Positions 1 through 11,900 are shown, numbered from the stretch's first letter. The stretch is 64,000 nucleotides of DNA from Ciona savignyi (GCA_000149265.1 CH003381.1:1884488-1948487), one strand, 5' to 3'. The notes: generated from the sequence alone by a model not told the origin. Program-made: numbers and translations.

Positions 1-987
1 CCGGTATGTTATATTCCAAACAAATCTGCTGGCTACTACACTACTATACCATTACCCACATGTTTTTATTTAAATAAACATGCTTTCAAAAGCAAAAACT
101 TGGTATAAAAAGAATGTGCATTAAGAGAAATGTTGATTTTAGAATGGTTAATCAAATTACAGAATCAACTATAAAATTATTGCGCAATTGCTTTAATGAT
201 TTAACTGAATTGTAATAAAGGGCTTGTTTTGAAGGTAATCTAGTTATGTTATGATGTTCAAAGTTGATGAAACTAAAGGTGCGATTCTTCTGTTAGTGTG
301 TCCCAGGACAAATCTAAAACGTGTTTTTTGTATCCATAGTGTAATTAGAAACAAAGTCTCCATGGTCCATAACATCATGTTTGGCGAAACTTACATAAGG
401 CAACAGTGGATTACATTACCTGTGCGATGTTAGATTGAGAGGCAAGTCTGATCATAATGTCAAGTTTTTCCAGTTTCACATAAATAGGGTCGTTGTACTT
501 GACAAAGAAAACCTTCATTTCATGCTTAAGAATGCTGGGCCTGAAGCAGTAGAATGAAGGCATTGGTAACTAGTGTGGTATTGTCTAACCTTATTTAATG
601 AAAATCCTAAATTTAAGAAAGATTTTTGCTATTTTATGGAACAAGTTTTAGATATTTTTGGTTATTTCACAAACGAAGTAAACACAACAATTCACCAGTA
701 TTTATATGCAAATTAAAAATCAATTTTTGGTACTCATAATATGTAGTGTACACTTGCTAAACTATGTATTTTAAATAAAAATCGCTTAAAATTTCGTCAA
801 TACCAAGATATGATGGAAAGAGGGAAGAAGGTATTCTTCCTTTTAAAATAATGGAAACTATTTCTAACCCATATCATTATCTTAACCTCCAGACAAAAAT
901 CAACTCCGCAGGACCCTAATATTTATTTTAGTAATCAGTTTCTTTTCTTTCCTTTTTTCCTCCTTTTAGTTTTCAAAATCTGCTTAC
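1..987 (-). other. Intron of the beta adaptin gene
   Basis: Lies 3' of the exon ending at 988 (donor GTAAGC on the minus strand). No continuation of the adaptin reading frame was recognised, so the next exon is beyond the left edge. The stretch is AT-rich. Positions about 906-976 match the right half of the G/A-rich-ended MITE family seen elsewhere in the window (compare 23397-23460). Otherwise nothing was recognised. Confidence 0.7.
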
Positions 988-3900
988 CGTTTTTGCACAA
1001 TAAGGTTGATGTTTCTGAGAGCAACGTACTGAATCTCGGGTTCAGCCGATAGCAGAGTGACAAGTGGAGGAGCCAACTTCTTTAGCAGGTTGCCCTGGTA
1101 TTCCTTGTCTGAATCCATCAGTTCAAGCAACTTCATGCAGACCTGAAAGGTTTAAAATGTTTTCAGAATTAAAATTTATTAAAAATCACTAATAAAAACA
1201 AATTTTGGTTAATACTCTAAACTCCAAAACTGTTACAGTTTTTCTTATGACTAACTTATCGCTATCAAAAATCACTAAATTATTTACATTATTATTGAAA
1301 AAAAATAATATTGCCTGATTTCTTAAAACAATTTTTTAAGTTGAATGGAAAATATAATATATAAACGGATTCATGTTTAGCAGTTTGTTATGTAGCAAGT
1401 TAAAATTTGCATACGATTAGGTATGGCTTAAACCAGTAAATAAACTTTACCTTAACAGCAGATAACACCACAGCTGAGTTAGCATGTTGAAGACGTGGCG
1501 TTACTCTTTCCGCTATGCTGTGGACAAAAGCCAGTTAGCATACGACAAATACTATAATTTGTACCTTTGTATAAGTGATCTTGGAATAAATGAAAATATC
1601 ATGCATAAAAAATTGTACAATGCTTGTAAACATTACTTAGGATGTCCTCAAGAACCTTATTAAGCCTATTTTACTGTTAAAAAAAGTAAGGTCCGCAGAA
1701 ATTCAAGTTTTCACAACAGCACAGAAACCAGAAATATAACAATAATTTTAGGTGAATTTCTGCCACTTATCAATAAAATAAAAATGGAAAACCAACCTCT
1801 GGGCTTCTCTTGTGTCCTCAGGGTTGTAGTTGGCGAGTGCATCGAGTATGAATATCTGCCCCCACTCTGTGCACTCATTGAGTGCTGTGAGCAGCTTGTT
1901 AACTGTCTGGGTATTCATGAAGTTGACTTGGTCAGCAGCACGTGTGGAACTCTCTCCAATTTCTGACAGAGACGCAACAGCATTTGCGACAACCTGGTGA
2001 TGAAAATGTTTTGTTATAGAAAAGTTAATGGTAAATAAATTTAATGGCAACAAAGTAAAAATTTAAGATTTCTATAAGACCTTAACCTTTGCTAAAAATA
2101 GTTTCTTGTTTGAAAATTGTCTATGGAAAAAAAATATATAAAATCTTTAAATTTGACTGTGGCATATATTTCAGTTGTGTCCTTCACATGTCAATTTAGG
2201 AATGTTTACTAAACCCAGTAAATTGATGGATTAAACAAAAACTGTAGTAATGACTCCAAAGTATTTAGTACGCAAAAGTTTCAGTAACTAGACTATTGAA
2301 CAAAAAGGTACATTGTGCTGACGATAAACATGAATAGCCTATCCTACCATAGGATTGGAATCTGAGAGCAAATCCTTAAGAGCATCGAGGAAGCCTTGTT
2401 CTTCCACCATTTGATTGTTGATGTCATACAGCTTTGCAACACACACTGCTGCTGTCTTTCGAACATAAGGATCCTCATCCTTTTCAAATAAATAAAAAAA
2501 TTACTTTAAAAATAAGTATTTTGAGTTTTGACTGTATAGAAGACTAAATTTTCATTTGTTAACAATGCAGAAATAAAGCAATATATAGGAGCAAATAAAA
2601 ATATCTAACATATTAGTTTTATTATTATATTAGATATTTATATATAAATGTCCATTGTCCACCCAATTTTAAACAGATAACTTCAGATTAACTGAGTCAT
2701 GGACAGATGATTAAATTTAACATTGTACAAAATATTTATTTTTTCAATTTGTTCTAGAAAAAACTGGACACAATTTCCATGAAAAGTTTGTACCTTGAGA
2801 CATTTCCTGAGTGGCTCACACAAGTACTCTGTGATTTTATCCACTCGAATGCAGCCCATTGTTCGTACAGCCAGTGCTCGAATCAGTGGATTTGGATCAT
2901 CACAATCCTACAAAATAATTTAGGCTTAGTTTGTAAACCACAGATAAACCATTACAAAAAAAATTTAGGCTTAGTTTGTAAACCCACAACCACCAATGAA
3001 CCTTTTTGAAAGGTTAATGCTTTTCCAAGTTTTATTTCTAATAAAGAATTCTATTTATACCTCACCACCGTAAGCCTAGTAATCATTGCCATTCTCCTAA
3101 TTCTTATAATTTAATGATTAGGAAAGGTGTGAAAAATCAATATCCCACAATCATTACGTTAATTGTGGCGGTTTTACAAAAGAACTGCTACCCTCATCAC
3201 ACCTCATAAAACTTTGTATTTTTGAATTCGTATACATTATCAAATTTAGTATTAATCGCTGTATTTTATGTTTGCAAAACAGTCCACTTTGGCTTCACCA
3301 CCTGACCCTTGTGCCTAGCGATGGTACCAAAGCTCTTGTGTAATAAGACTTTATACTGTTACTATTATATTGTTACTATTATAAAAGTATCGTGCTGACC
3401 GAATAAAATCTTTAATCTAAATCTTGGATCTTTATACTCAAAAGTGTTTTCCTAACAAACCATTGGAAGAGTCTGATGATAAACCTGATTTTAAGCAATA
3501 ACACACCATTTATCGTAAGCTTAATTGGTAAGGAACCGGTACATGTACTGTCATTGGTAGAAAGGATTCTTTACTAAATCTAGAGCTGTTAATGACCATC
3601 TCACATAAAATGCACCATTAAACATATGAAACCATACTTTGACAAACGTGTTAACCGCCATGATCGCCATATCCGGTTGACTCTTAGCGTAGTTCATCAG
3701 GTATAAATACACCAGCTTTTTCAGTTCAAGATTGTCTGTTTGCATGCAGTTTATGACATCAGGGAAAAGGGCACTGTGGAAAATGTGTGTTATTAATTAT
3801 ATACATACCATACCAGTTTAAAGAATAAAACTCATTGGCAAGTAACAAGGCATTAAATTAATCGCTTTTACTCAATTAAAAAGAATAATCATAATTTACC

Positions 3901-4042
3901 TGACATCTTTGCCCACAGTCATACTTGCGATGACTTTCTTGACAGCTTCCTTCTTTTTCTCTTTTTTGTCGCTGTTTAAATCCGCCTTCAACTCAAAGAT
4001 CTCACCTTTCTTGGTGGTGGTAAAATATCTGGAGTCACTCAT
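988..4042 (-). CDS. AP1B1: AP-1/AP-2 beta adaptin, N-terminal part (gene runs off left edge)
   Basis: Large beta subunit of the clathrin adaptor AP-1 (in many invertebrates shared by AP-1 and AP-2), which sorts cargo at the trans-Golgi network and endosomes. Seven coding exons are visible: 4042-3900 (ATG at 4042), 3773-3638, 2907-2794, 2479-2348, 1993-1797, 1517-1451 and 1142-988, all with GT/AG borders, about 314 codons. Translation starts [20 protein letters not shown], then has the conserved stretches [58 protein letters not shown] and [20 protein letters not shown], typical of the adaptin HEAT-repeat trunk. The [19 protein letters not shown] segment is closer to vertebrate AP1B1 than AP2B1, as I remember them. 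The rest of the trunk, hinge and ear are missing because the window ends; no further exon was found in 1-987. Family assignment is very secure; AP-1 versus shared AP-1/2 is inference. Confidence 0.93.
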
Positions 4043-4763
4043 TTTTCGACCGATTTATACACAAAGATGCAATTATTTAGTCACTGTAGGAAGCAAACAA
4101 GAAGGATTATTAAACTGTAAGCTAGACCAAAGTATGGAGGACGACTGAAAACTGTTGCACACTCGAAATTTATTTGTAATTTAAGAGAGTATATAATTGT
4201 TTATCTGACAATGTTGAAGAGTTGTATATCAACATAGCCAAACAACACTTTATATCAATATATCTTTTCTTTTTCGAGTTTGTTTTATAAGATCCACGAA
4301 GCATAGAGTCCTCACCAAAAGACCCATAAACAGTGGGAAACAACTAAAAGTCTAATTGCGGTCTATGAAAAACTTTAAATTGTTTTATGTCACTTAAAGT
4401 GTGCACTCTTGGACATTTGGTCACTGCATGCTTCAGTATTCGTTGTATGCCCACCCCAAGATCTCGGCGAAAAGTGACGTACTTATCATCATTTGTGAGT
4501 TAGCCTGGCCAGTGGCCACTACGCGCTTTCAGCAAAACGTTAGGTACAAGTTAAGAAGACGTTGACAATTTTTGCAGGTTTATCACGATCTCACACACTC
4601 CTTACGCATAGCCATATTCAAATAAAAGGCTATAACAAATGTTAAAATTAAACTATGCGAAAATCGAAAGTTGTCAAAATCAATACCCGGAGTAACTTTC
4701 CGGTTCAGTAGGCACTATTCTGTGACACACCAATGAATAACTAAAATGTTGTTTTCTATATTG
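4043..4763. other. 5' flank / likely promoter region of beta adaptin
   Basis: About 720 bp upstream of the adaptin ATG and left of the LTR insertion. No reading frame of note and no clear core promoter motif was found. The upstream regulatory sequence of the adaptin gene should lie here, and the LTR element begins only about 725 bp from its ATG. Confidence 0.4.
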
Positions 4764-4767
4764 TATC
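4764..4767. repeat. Target site duplication, left copy (TATC)
   Basis: The 4 bp before the 5' LTR equal the 4 bp after the 3' LTR (7865-7868). This length fits Ty3/gypsy integration. Confidence 0.7.
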
Positions 4768-5263
4768 TGTGGTGAATCGCTGGTTCGATTTGTGATCATT
4801 ATTCGATTTTATATTATTTTTGCTTATGTGCTATGTTAAAGTGTGAATTACTGGAAAACTATTTGCGTCATATTTACGACCCATTGCAGTAAGTTTAGTT
4901 GGTGCAATGTCCGCTGTTTTAATTACAAACGCGACCCATTTCACATATACTTAAAATAGCCGTCCACACCTTATCTGTCCCCGTGACCTATATTTATTTG
5001 GTATATATTGTCGTGATTTTATGAACAAAAAAACAACTAGCAGAATAAACTAATTTGCAGAAATGCTGAATAAAAACAAGAAGTTGCAGTGTGATCTATG
5101 TATGTAGTCATTATCAGAACTCAGTATTAGCCACCAACGACTGCGACGAGGAAGACAGCCTAAGGTGAACTTTCGGCTAAGCGACTAGCAGCAGCCGAAT
5201 GCGCCTGCCCCTACAATAGCATTCTACCTCCAAGATATAATAAGAAAAAGCAGGGGTGCTATA
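4768..5263 (+). repeat. 5' LTR
   Basis: Direct repeat of 496 bp matching 7373-7864. Compared with the 3' LTR it has an extra 4 bp near 5076 and differs at two positions (CCAACG/CCGACG, TCTACC/TCTGCC). It ends in TA rather than the more common CA; the last base is set by the TATC duplication and could shift by one. Confidence 0.9.
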
Positions 5264-5268
5264 TTGTT

Positions 5269-5325
5269 GAGCCCGACGTGATTTGAACGCGCAACTTTCT
5301 CGAGAAGAGTGTATGGTCCAAGCTT
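5269..5325 (+). promoter_or_regulatory. Putative primer-binding region, complementary to a tRNA 3' half
   Basis: A few bases inside the 5' LTR, the reverse complement reads like the 3' part of a class II (Ser/Leu-type) tRNA: a variable-arm hairpin TTCTCGAGAA, then a T-loop/B-box GTTCAAATC, then an acceptor-like GTCGGGC. Position and polarity fit a primer-binding site. However, the complementarity seems to run for about 45-50 nt, far more than the usual 10-18, and the expected TGG (CCA complement) is not clean. A captured antisense tRNA-derived SINE piece is an alternative. Confidence 0.45.
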
Positions 5326-5713
5326 GATTTTAAGAAGAAACCGCTTTCAACAAAACTTTAAGAAACCGACCAAAACCATTTTAGAAAAATAAACCGCCTG
5401 AAGCATCTTCGCTCTGACAACAAGCGAAGAGCTCCATCATTTGTTAAAGGAAATCCTCCGATTACACCAAGACGTCGACGGAAATCGATCGTATCAAGAG
5501 AAAGAAGTTTCCACCAAAGTCTGCAGGGGAAGTTCACGATTCGCCGTCGGAATCTCGAAGCGAAGAAAGAAAAATCTATCTACGACCAAGACTGTATTTA
5601 TTTTATTTTTTAATATTTCGTATAGCAATCCAAAGCCACCTAGCAACTTTGATTTGCTTGCAAAAGTTAGTGGAAGACATTAGTTGGTCTATATATACCT
5701 CGAGATTACGATT

Positions 5714-6706
5714 ATGCGAAATAACGGTGTGACATTTCACAGGTTTTCAAACAGAAGGAACACGTCGACACAAGTTTCACTTCCCAGGACACCGGATCAT
5801 AAAAAGGTTAGTAGCGCTTGCGATATTTTGCCACATGACCCCCCTATACGACCATACAGCAACCGACTAAAGAGTAAATCAGGCGCGTCTCTGTCTTATT
5901 CTTGTCTGTCGTGTAAAGTTAAAATTGACGCGCCGTTTAAATTATGTTTTCGTTGTCGTTTTGGCATACATGGTCGTCGGCAAGTCCGAAAGTTAAAAAA
6001 TCGTAAGCGTGAACGCTTCAAAAGACGGTTTTCGAAACGAGTGTCGAAATCCGCTCCTCCCAGGTCGTTGTTTGTCGCTGACTATAAGACTGGTAAGCGC
6101 TATTTGGTAGATGAAAGTGAGGAATGTTCAGTTCTACCTCCAATGGATAATGTTAAGTCATTATTTAATTCCAAAAATTGTTCATCTACGTTGAATGACA
6201 CTAATATCAAAGTGTCTGGTAAAGAAAATGTTTTTATAACTTTTATGGGCGTAGGTAAATTTCGTTGGAGTTTTCGCGTTGGAAATGTACTGCATCCCGT
6301 AATTGGTAGGGATTTCTTGCAGTATTTTGGTTTTAAAGTAGATGCGCAAAATTGTCGCCTCGTCAGAGTTTCTACGTATAAACGCGTCTCTGACATATGT
6401 CTCCAAAGCAAGCGCAGTCTATCTTTTGTATATGGCAGACGTGCCCGTAATCACAACGCCAGTTTTCGCCCTTCGCTGTCCAATGTAGTTCCGTATATTC
6501 CAAAGTTTTCTCTTCCAAAAGATAAATATTTCTTTTTGTTTCAAATTAAAGAAAATGGTGAGACTTGCCGCCTGAGTGCGTCGAATAATCCGGAGTCGTT
6601 TCATTTAGTTAAATCCGTTTTTACAAACACCGCAGAACTTAAAAAATTAGCTACGGCTGTTTTTCCCGTTTGCAAACTGTCGGTTCCAATTAAAGATAAA
6701 ATATAA
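5714..6706 (+). CDS. Retroelement ORF: zinc motif, basic region, retropepsin-like domain with altered active site
   Basis: 330 codons from the ATG at 5714; the open frame reaches back to 5684. Numbering from 5684: Cys74, 77, 88 and 91 form a CxxC-x10-CxxC motif, followed by a Lys/Arg-rich stretch (about 98-123). Residues about 127-230 resemble the gypsy aspartic protease: FVADYKTGKRYLVD at the start, then SVLPP, then a C-terminal HPVIGRDFLQYFGFKVD. The catalytic triplet normally Asp-Thr/Ser-Gly reads Asp-Glu-Ser at 143-145, so Asp is kept but the Thr/Ser and Gly are not. Proteolysis is therefore doubtful. The same frame is open upstream from about 5402 to a TAG at 5681, and downstream to 6834 after the TAA at 6704. 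No gag, RT or integrase was recognised. Gypsy relationship is fairly secure; function is unknown. Confidence 0.75.
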   Translation: MRNNGVTFHRFSNRRNTSTQVSLPRTPDHKKVSSACDILPHDPPIRPYSNRLKSKSGASLSYSCLSCKVKIDAPFKLCFRCRFGIHGRRQVRKLKNRKRERFKRRFSKRVSKSAPPRSLFVADYKTGKRYLVDESEECSVLPPMDNVKSLFNSKNCSSTLNDTNIKVSGKENVFITFMGVGKFRWSFRVGNVLHPVIGRDFLQYFGFKVDAQNCRLVRVSTYKRVSDICLQSKRSLSFVYGRRARNHNASFRPSLSNVVPYIPKFSLPKDKYFFLFQIKENGETCRLSASNNPESFHLVKSVFTNTAELKKLATAVFPVCKLSVPIKDKI

Positions 6707-7372
6707 GAGATCGTAATGCCCACAACGAATCGCCTACCACCACCTATTCCCCCATGCGTTACGTATCCTTCACCTGTTCCACAACGAGTAACGACGCCAC
6801 CGCCAATTCCACGTCGAGTCACATTCTGTATGTAGAACCTGTACTGTGCCAAGTTTGATCGGACGTATTGCCATATAGTTAGTTCATAATTTGTAGTAGC
6901 GCTGCGTTATGTGTCACTGACCTTTAACGTGTCTAATATTGATCGTTATTACCTTTCGCCACCTTGATGTCTATGTTTGTCGCCCTATCGCACTGCGAGG
7001 CTGTTTATTTTTTTGACTCTTACGCTTATCAGCGAATATATATGGTTCTGATTTTACTTACTTGGTTGGCGAAAGTATGGCTCCATGGGGCCATGTGATA
7101 CAATTCGCTGCGTTGCTGCCTTAATTGTGAGATGGCACAATTTCGATTAAAACTACACAACAGCTATACACACACTCACATACAATTCACCAGTTTGTTA
7201 TGCATGGTTGTGTGACCGAGTGTGATTGGCCAAACATATTCTTTCAGTTTCTGCAGGTTCTACTCTTTGCTACGTGTCGTTGTGACAGCTAACGAAGAAT
7301 CTGTTTCTCACCATCGAATTTCACCACAACGAAAATAATACTTGTTTAAGAAAACCCGAAAAAATGAGATGT

Positions 7373-7864
7373 TGTGGTGAATCGCTGGTTCGATTTGTGA
7401 TCATTATTCGATTTTATATTATTTTTGCTTATGTGCTATGTTAAAGTGTGAATTACTGGAAAACTATTTGCGTCATATTTACGACCCATTGCAGTAAGTT
7501 TAGTTGGTGCAATGTCCGCTGTTTTAATTACAAACGCGACCCATTTCACATATACTTAAAATAGCCGTCCACACCTTATCTGTCCCCGTGACCTATATTT
7601 ATTTGGTATATATTGTCGTGATTTTATGAACAAAAAAACAACTAGCAGAATAAACTAATTTGCAGAAATGCTGAATAAAAACAGTTGCAGTGTGATCTAT
7701 GTATGTAGTCATTATCAGAACTCAGTATTAGCCACCGACGACTGCGACGAGGAAGACAGCCTAAGGTGAACTTTCGGCTAAGCGACTAGCAGCAGCCGAA
7801 TGCGCCTGCCCCTACAATAGCATTCTGCCTCCAAGATATAATAAGAAAAAGCAGGGGTGCTATA
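7373..7864 (+). repeat. 3' LTR
   Basis: Direct repeat of 492 bp, more than 99% identical to 4768-5263 apart from one 4-bp indel. It follows a purine-rich stretch and is followed by TATC (7865-7868), the target duplication. Confidence 0.9.
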
Positions 7865-8213
7865 TATCCATGGCAGTTTAATACTGATAACCACCCATGT
7901 GGTTTTAAACCACAAAAGCAATTTTATTTTTTATCATAATATAGGATAGTTATCATTATAAAAGTAAATAAGAAAACACAATGAACGTTATCACCCGTCA
8001 CACGTACATATTTTGTACATGTGACAACTCTTCAGCATTTTTTCCATTCACGGGAATAAAATATTTTATGTGTGCTAAATACCCAAGTGCACGATAGGCC
8101 ACCCAGCTAGCAGTTACGGTCTGTAAACCATCGGCTAAACGGCAACGCAATAACCCTTCAAACTATTTGTTCACTCATCAATGGCGATGACCAAAACGGC
8201 AATATCCGCAACA

Positions 8214-8460
8214 AGCGTAGTCGAGTCGGTTAGCTCATTCGGCAAGTGGGAGTCAGTGTTGGATCCAAACCAACGGTTGATGCTTGGGTCGTGTCTTTAG
8301 GCAGGGCATTTAGCGGTTGGTGTCTAAACCATTAAACAACTTCTTTGGTATAAAACCCATTGAAATAATGGGTTGAAAGAAAACGTCTCACTGATCCACA
8401 CACTACGGCAACTCCAGTAACCGACAGTGGTTACGAATATTTAATCTTAAGCTAGTTTCT
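8214..8460 (+). repeat. tRNA-derived SINE (family with TTGGGCAAGGCA-type core)
   Basis: The tRNA-like head has an A-box-like GGTTAGCTCATTCGGCAAG. It is followed by a core resembling CGTGTCTTTAGGCAGGGCAT, AACCCATTGAAATAATGGGTT, and a tail with ACACACTACGGCAACTCCAGTAACC. The same order is seen in the best copy at 57186-57480. The copy is diverged. Confidence 0.65.
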
Positions 8461-8835
8461 GTTTTCGTTTTTTCGCCTTTTGTCTGGTGACCCAGACCCG
8501 CTAAAAATAACCGAATTCTCGGAGCTATTATTTTTTTGATTTTCATTTAGTTGATTTCCGTGTTTCTACCCAGATAAAGAAGACATTTAAGATCGTAAAA
8601 CTCCCTTTTCTAAAATACTAACATACGGTATAGAACTATGACTTTTAACTCAACTTTCCAACAATGTAATGGCTTCTCTTTCAATGTAGATTTGGTGTGT
8701 GAAGATGAAATGCAGTGGGGGTATTAAAATAAGCAACAAATCGAACAAAGTGACAACTGTGGACAAGTAAAACAATGTCATCATTATGTAAAAGAAACAA
8801 CGGTAAAAAAACGATTTATAACCTATACATAGCCT

Positions 8836-8841
8836 TTTAAT
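8836..8841 (-). terminator. Possible poly(A) signal ATTAAA for the LDLa gene
   Basis: Minus-strand ATTAAA about 95 nt after the stop codon. It is the only near-consensus hexamer I saw in the first 150 nt. Weak evidence. Confidence 0.3.
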
Positions 8842-8931
8842 ACATGCGTTAGGGCTAACGAAATACCCAAAGATACACTGGGCGCACGTACAACTAGCGA
8901 AAGTAATTAACTGCAAAAAAAGTTTCTCACG

Positions 8932-11900
8932 CTATGATAGAAACAAGAAAGCCAGGTATAACTGAATAAACAAATGCATTCTCATTGACTTCATCGCTGG
9001 TGCATTATTTTCCCCTCCAGCACCCAATGGATGGTTGGAGTTCGGTTTAATCGTAGTGTGCATTTCGTTCTGACGAGCTTTGGTTTTTGAAACAATGCTC
9101 TCTGTTGTTGTAAGCTGCTGATTGGTTGGTAAGCAACCAGTCAAATCTTCCGCATTGGGACAAAAGGTTTTGCCTCGACATCGGTAAGAATCTCGAACGC
9201 AACTTCCATCCTTGCATTTGAAAACTTGGTGAAACTGCCCTGAACTGTAAAAATAGATAATAGTATTTTTTGTTGATCCCGTGAATACAAGACAAGGCCG
9301 TTATCAAGAAATGGTCAGATTACCTAGCGTCCATAGTCAGGCAATCGCCAGATTATCTCATGCTCTTGAATTGTGTTATATATTATTGAGACCTTTGTAC
9401 TTTTAAAATTCACACCATTATTCCACTTGATTCAGGCAATGTTCGCTAAATTACTTGTTACACAGTAACATCTGACGGGCTTTGATACAAAAACTTTCGG
9501 TCTGCGCCAGAAGGTCCAACCAAATAGGCTTATAGTCCCTATTAGTTCGGACAAAAATGCGAAGGAAGGTCAAGTAGTAACAAGTCTTGTGGAAGACTAA
9601 AGATTATGCTTAAGACTTGGACTATGCTTCACATATATACAAGTTATTTCCTGCAAAATTTCCAAAGCACAGATTTAAAGAGCTCATTAATTTACAGCTG
9701 TTACATAAGTCCAGGATAGTTAATTCATGATTTCGATATAATTGTATAACTGATTACTATGAACCATATCTGACCTATCGTTGACCGGGCACTTGAGTTC
9801 GGAACTGCAATCGCCACATGCGTCATATCCGGTACACCTTTCGGAGGATTCAATGCACTTGCCGTTATCGCATCTTTAAACCAAAACAAAAAACAAGTTT
9901 TTTTGCTGGTATAGAACCAAATCTATTAGGTATGCGCAGATAAACTAACGGTATTATAGGTATACAGCATGTCCGTTGCCGCAACACAACTGGAAATGCC
10001 TATACATGCAACAAAAAACTTCAAAAAATATAAAACGTTATACAATATACAATATGTACAACGCGATATAAAACGTTGCGTAACTTTTCCAAAAATATTA
10101 AACATATTTAATTGGTTTCTTATCATGTTATAAAAAAAGTAGTCGGCTTAATTAAAAAATACAAACTTTACCAAATGGCCCTGTAAGAAATGCTAAGACT
10201 ATAAAAAAAGCAAAAACATATAAATGTCGTGGCTTGTACAAACCGAAATGTCCTTCCATCACAGCCGCATTCATCAAACATATCCTGACAATCTCTTACA
10301 CCGTTGCAAATCTGATCAACAGAAATTCGGGTGCCATCTGTACAGTACGTGTAGCTACATCCTATCTGTTAAAATTTGTTGGTAACATAAATTTTCTCAT
10401 TTGTCAACTACATCCAAGTGAATTTGATTGCGAATAGAACGGACTTATAGTCTTTTTAAGCATAGTGGGAGAATGTAGATTGGGTTTAAAAGCATTGGCT
10501 AGCAAGCTATTGTTGTGGGATGTATACCCATTAGATGGGTTGCAATAAAGTTAAAAAATATCTCAATAATATTCAACACACTTTAATACATTCGGTTAAC
10601 CGACAGTAAGCGCGAGGTAGACTAAATCTGACAATTGCGCGTGTTTTGTTAAATATGAATAGAGAGGGGTAAAATATAAATGCCCACACCATCCTATAAT
10701 AGACGCAAGATCCTTACAGGAGAAAATATTATTAAATGAAACTGATACATCGGAGCACAATACGTCAAAAGCTCCAGTAAAAATATATATAAAGCCAAAC
10801 TAACACCTTTCATTTTTTGATGTTTCGGAATGACGCTTTTTATTCCACTTCCAATGAAGGATCAAAGAATTATTAGTAAAGCATCATTCGTCGTACTCAA
10901 TATGAAAGGTATTACTGACCGTATAGTTTTTGGTATATAATATATACTATGACCAGGTCACATTCATTCTACCTCATCTGAATTATCGGAACAGTTAGTT
11001 TTCCCGTCGCACATAACACTCTTCGGAAGACAGTCCCCGTTAGAACATCGGAATTCGGATTCGAAATTACAATTGTTTATCACTTCCCCACAAGTCTCGT
11101 TTAATGTGCAAACACCTAGAAAGATTGATTATTTGACGTATTTTGTTTAACACTCTACAATATATTTGGCAACACGATGACGAACACGAGATAATCTGAC
11201 GATTTGCCTTACAGTAAAGCCCTTGGTTTCTCCGCCTACAGAAAAAATGCATTTGTTATATCATTTCCGTACGGCTAAACATAAAACATATCGGCATTAA
11301 AGGACCCAGTACAGCGGGTTTGAAGCTAAAAAGTTAGTCATCTAATAAAAAGCTAACAAAATAAAACGTTAATTAGGTATTAGTATTTTAGCACCATTTT
11401 AAATAAATCAACAACCGACTAAACCTGAATTAGGGCAAACTATAGTGTCGTCACAATCGCACTCGTCCGAAGCAGTTTCGTCATGACAATCGTCTTTTCC
11501 ATCGCAAAGTAGATCGGTGGATATGCTTCTATTGTTCAGGCACGGAAACATTGATGGTGGCATTTGAGAGGTCACGACCTCTATGACGTCAGTTGTCTGT
11601 GACGTATCATAGATCGACGTCACTTCTGGTCGAGTTGTTGGGATGATTTCATCGCTGTTGTCGAAACAGTCGTCTATGTCGTTCCCTAAGAGAAATAAAA
11701 GTTATTCTCTGTTTCATTGCCACTTATACATGGGTAACGTAAAGAACCATCAAACCATCAAACAAGACACTTAGTCGACGTGGCTGGATCGAGTGTTTAA
11801 GATATAGTTATGCAGTATTTAAAAAATTCTATGCAAATAGATGTAGTTAACGAGTCATAATGAGGGTATCTTCTAGACTTTACATGTGAAAGCAGGGTGT

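Larger units (their letters stand above)
4768..7864 (+). mobile_element. LTR retroelement, Ty3/gypsy-related, apparently non-autonomous
   Basis: Two direct repeats of 496 and 492 bp (4768-5263 and 7373-7864) flank an internal region of about 2.1 kb. A 4-bp duplication TATC (4764-4767 and 7865-7868) borders the element. The LTRs begin TGTGGTGAATCGC and end GGTGCTATA, and differ by only two substitutions and one 4-bp indel, so the insertion is recent. A purine-rich stretch (AAGAAAACCCGAAAAAATGAG) just before the 3' LTR could be the polypurine tract. The only substantial ORF encodes a zinc-motif plus retropepsin-like protein; no reverse transcriptase, RNase H or integrase motif was found. At 3.1 kb it is much shorter than an autonomous gypsy element, so it probably depends on another element. 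It may relate to the Ciona Cigr-1 type, which I could not test. Confidence 0.88.
7869..8931. other. Intergenic DNA between LTR element and LDLa gene 3' end
   Basis: No gene was found. It contains a tRNA-headed SINE at about 8214-8460 and the likely 3' UTR of the LDLa gene at its right end. On the minus strand an ATTAAA (revcomp of 8836-8841) lies about 95 nt past the stop at 8932 and could be the poly(A) signal. Confidence 0.5.

Noticed and set aside
251..433. Plus-strand ORF of 60 codons in the adaptin intron
   Set aside because: Short, no homology recognised, and within an intron of the opposite strand gene.
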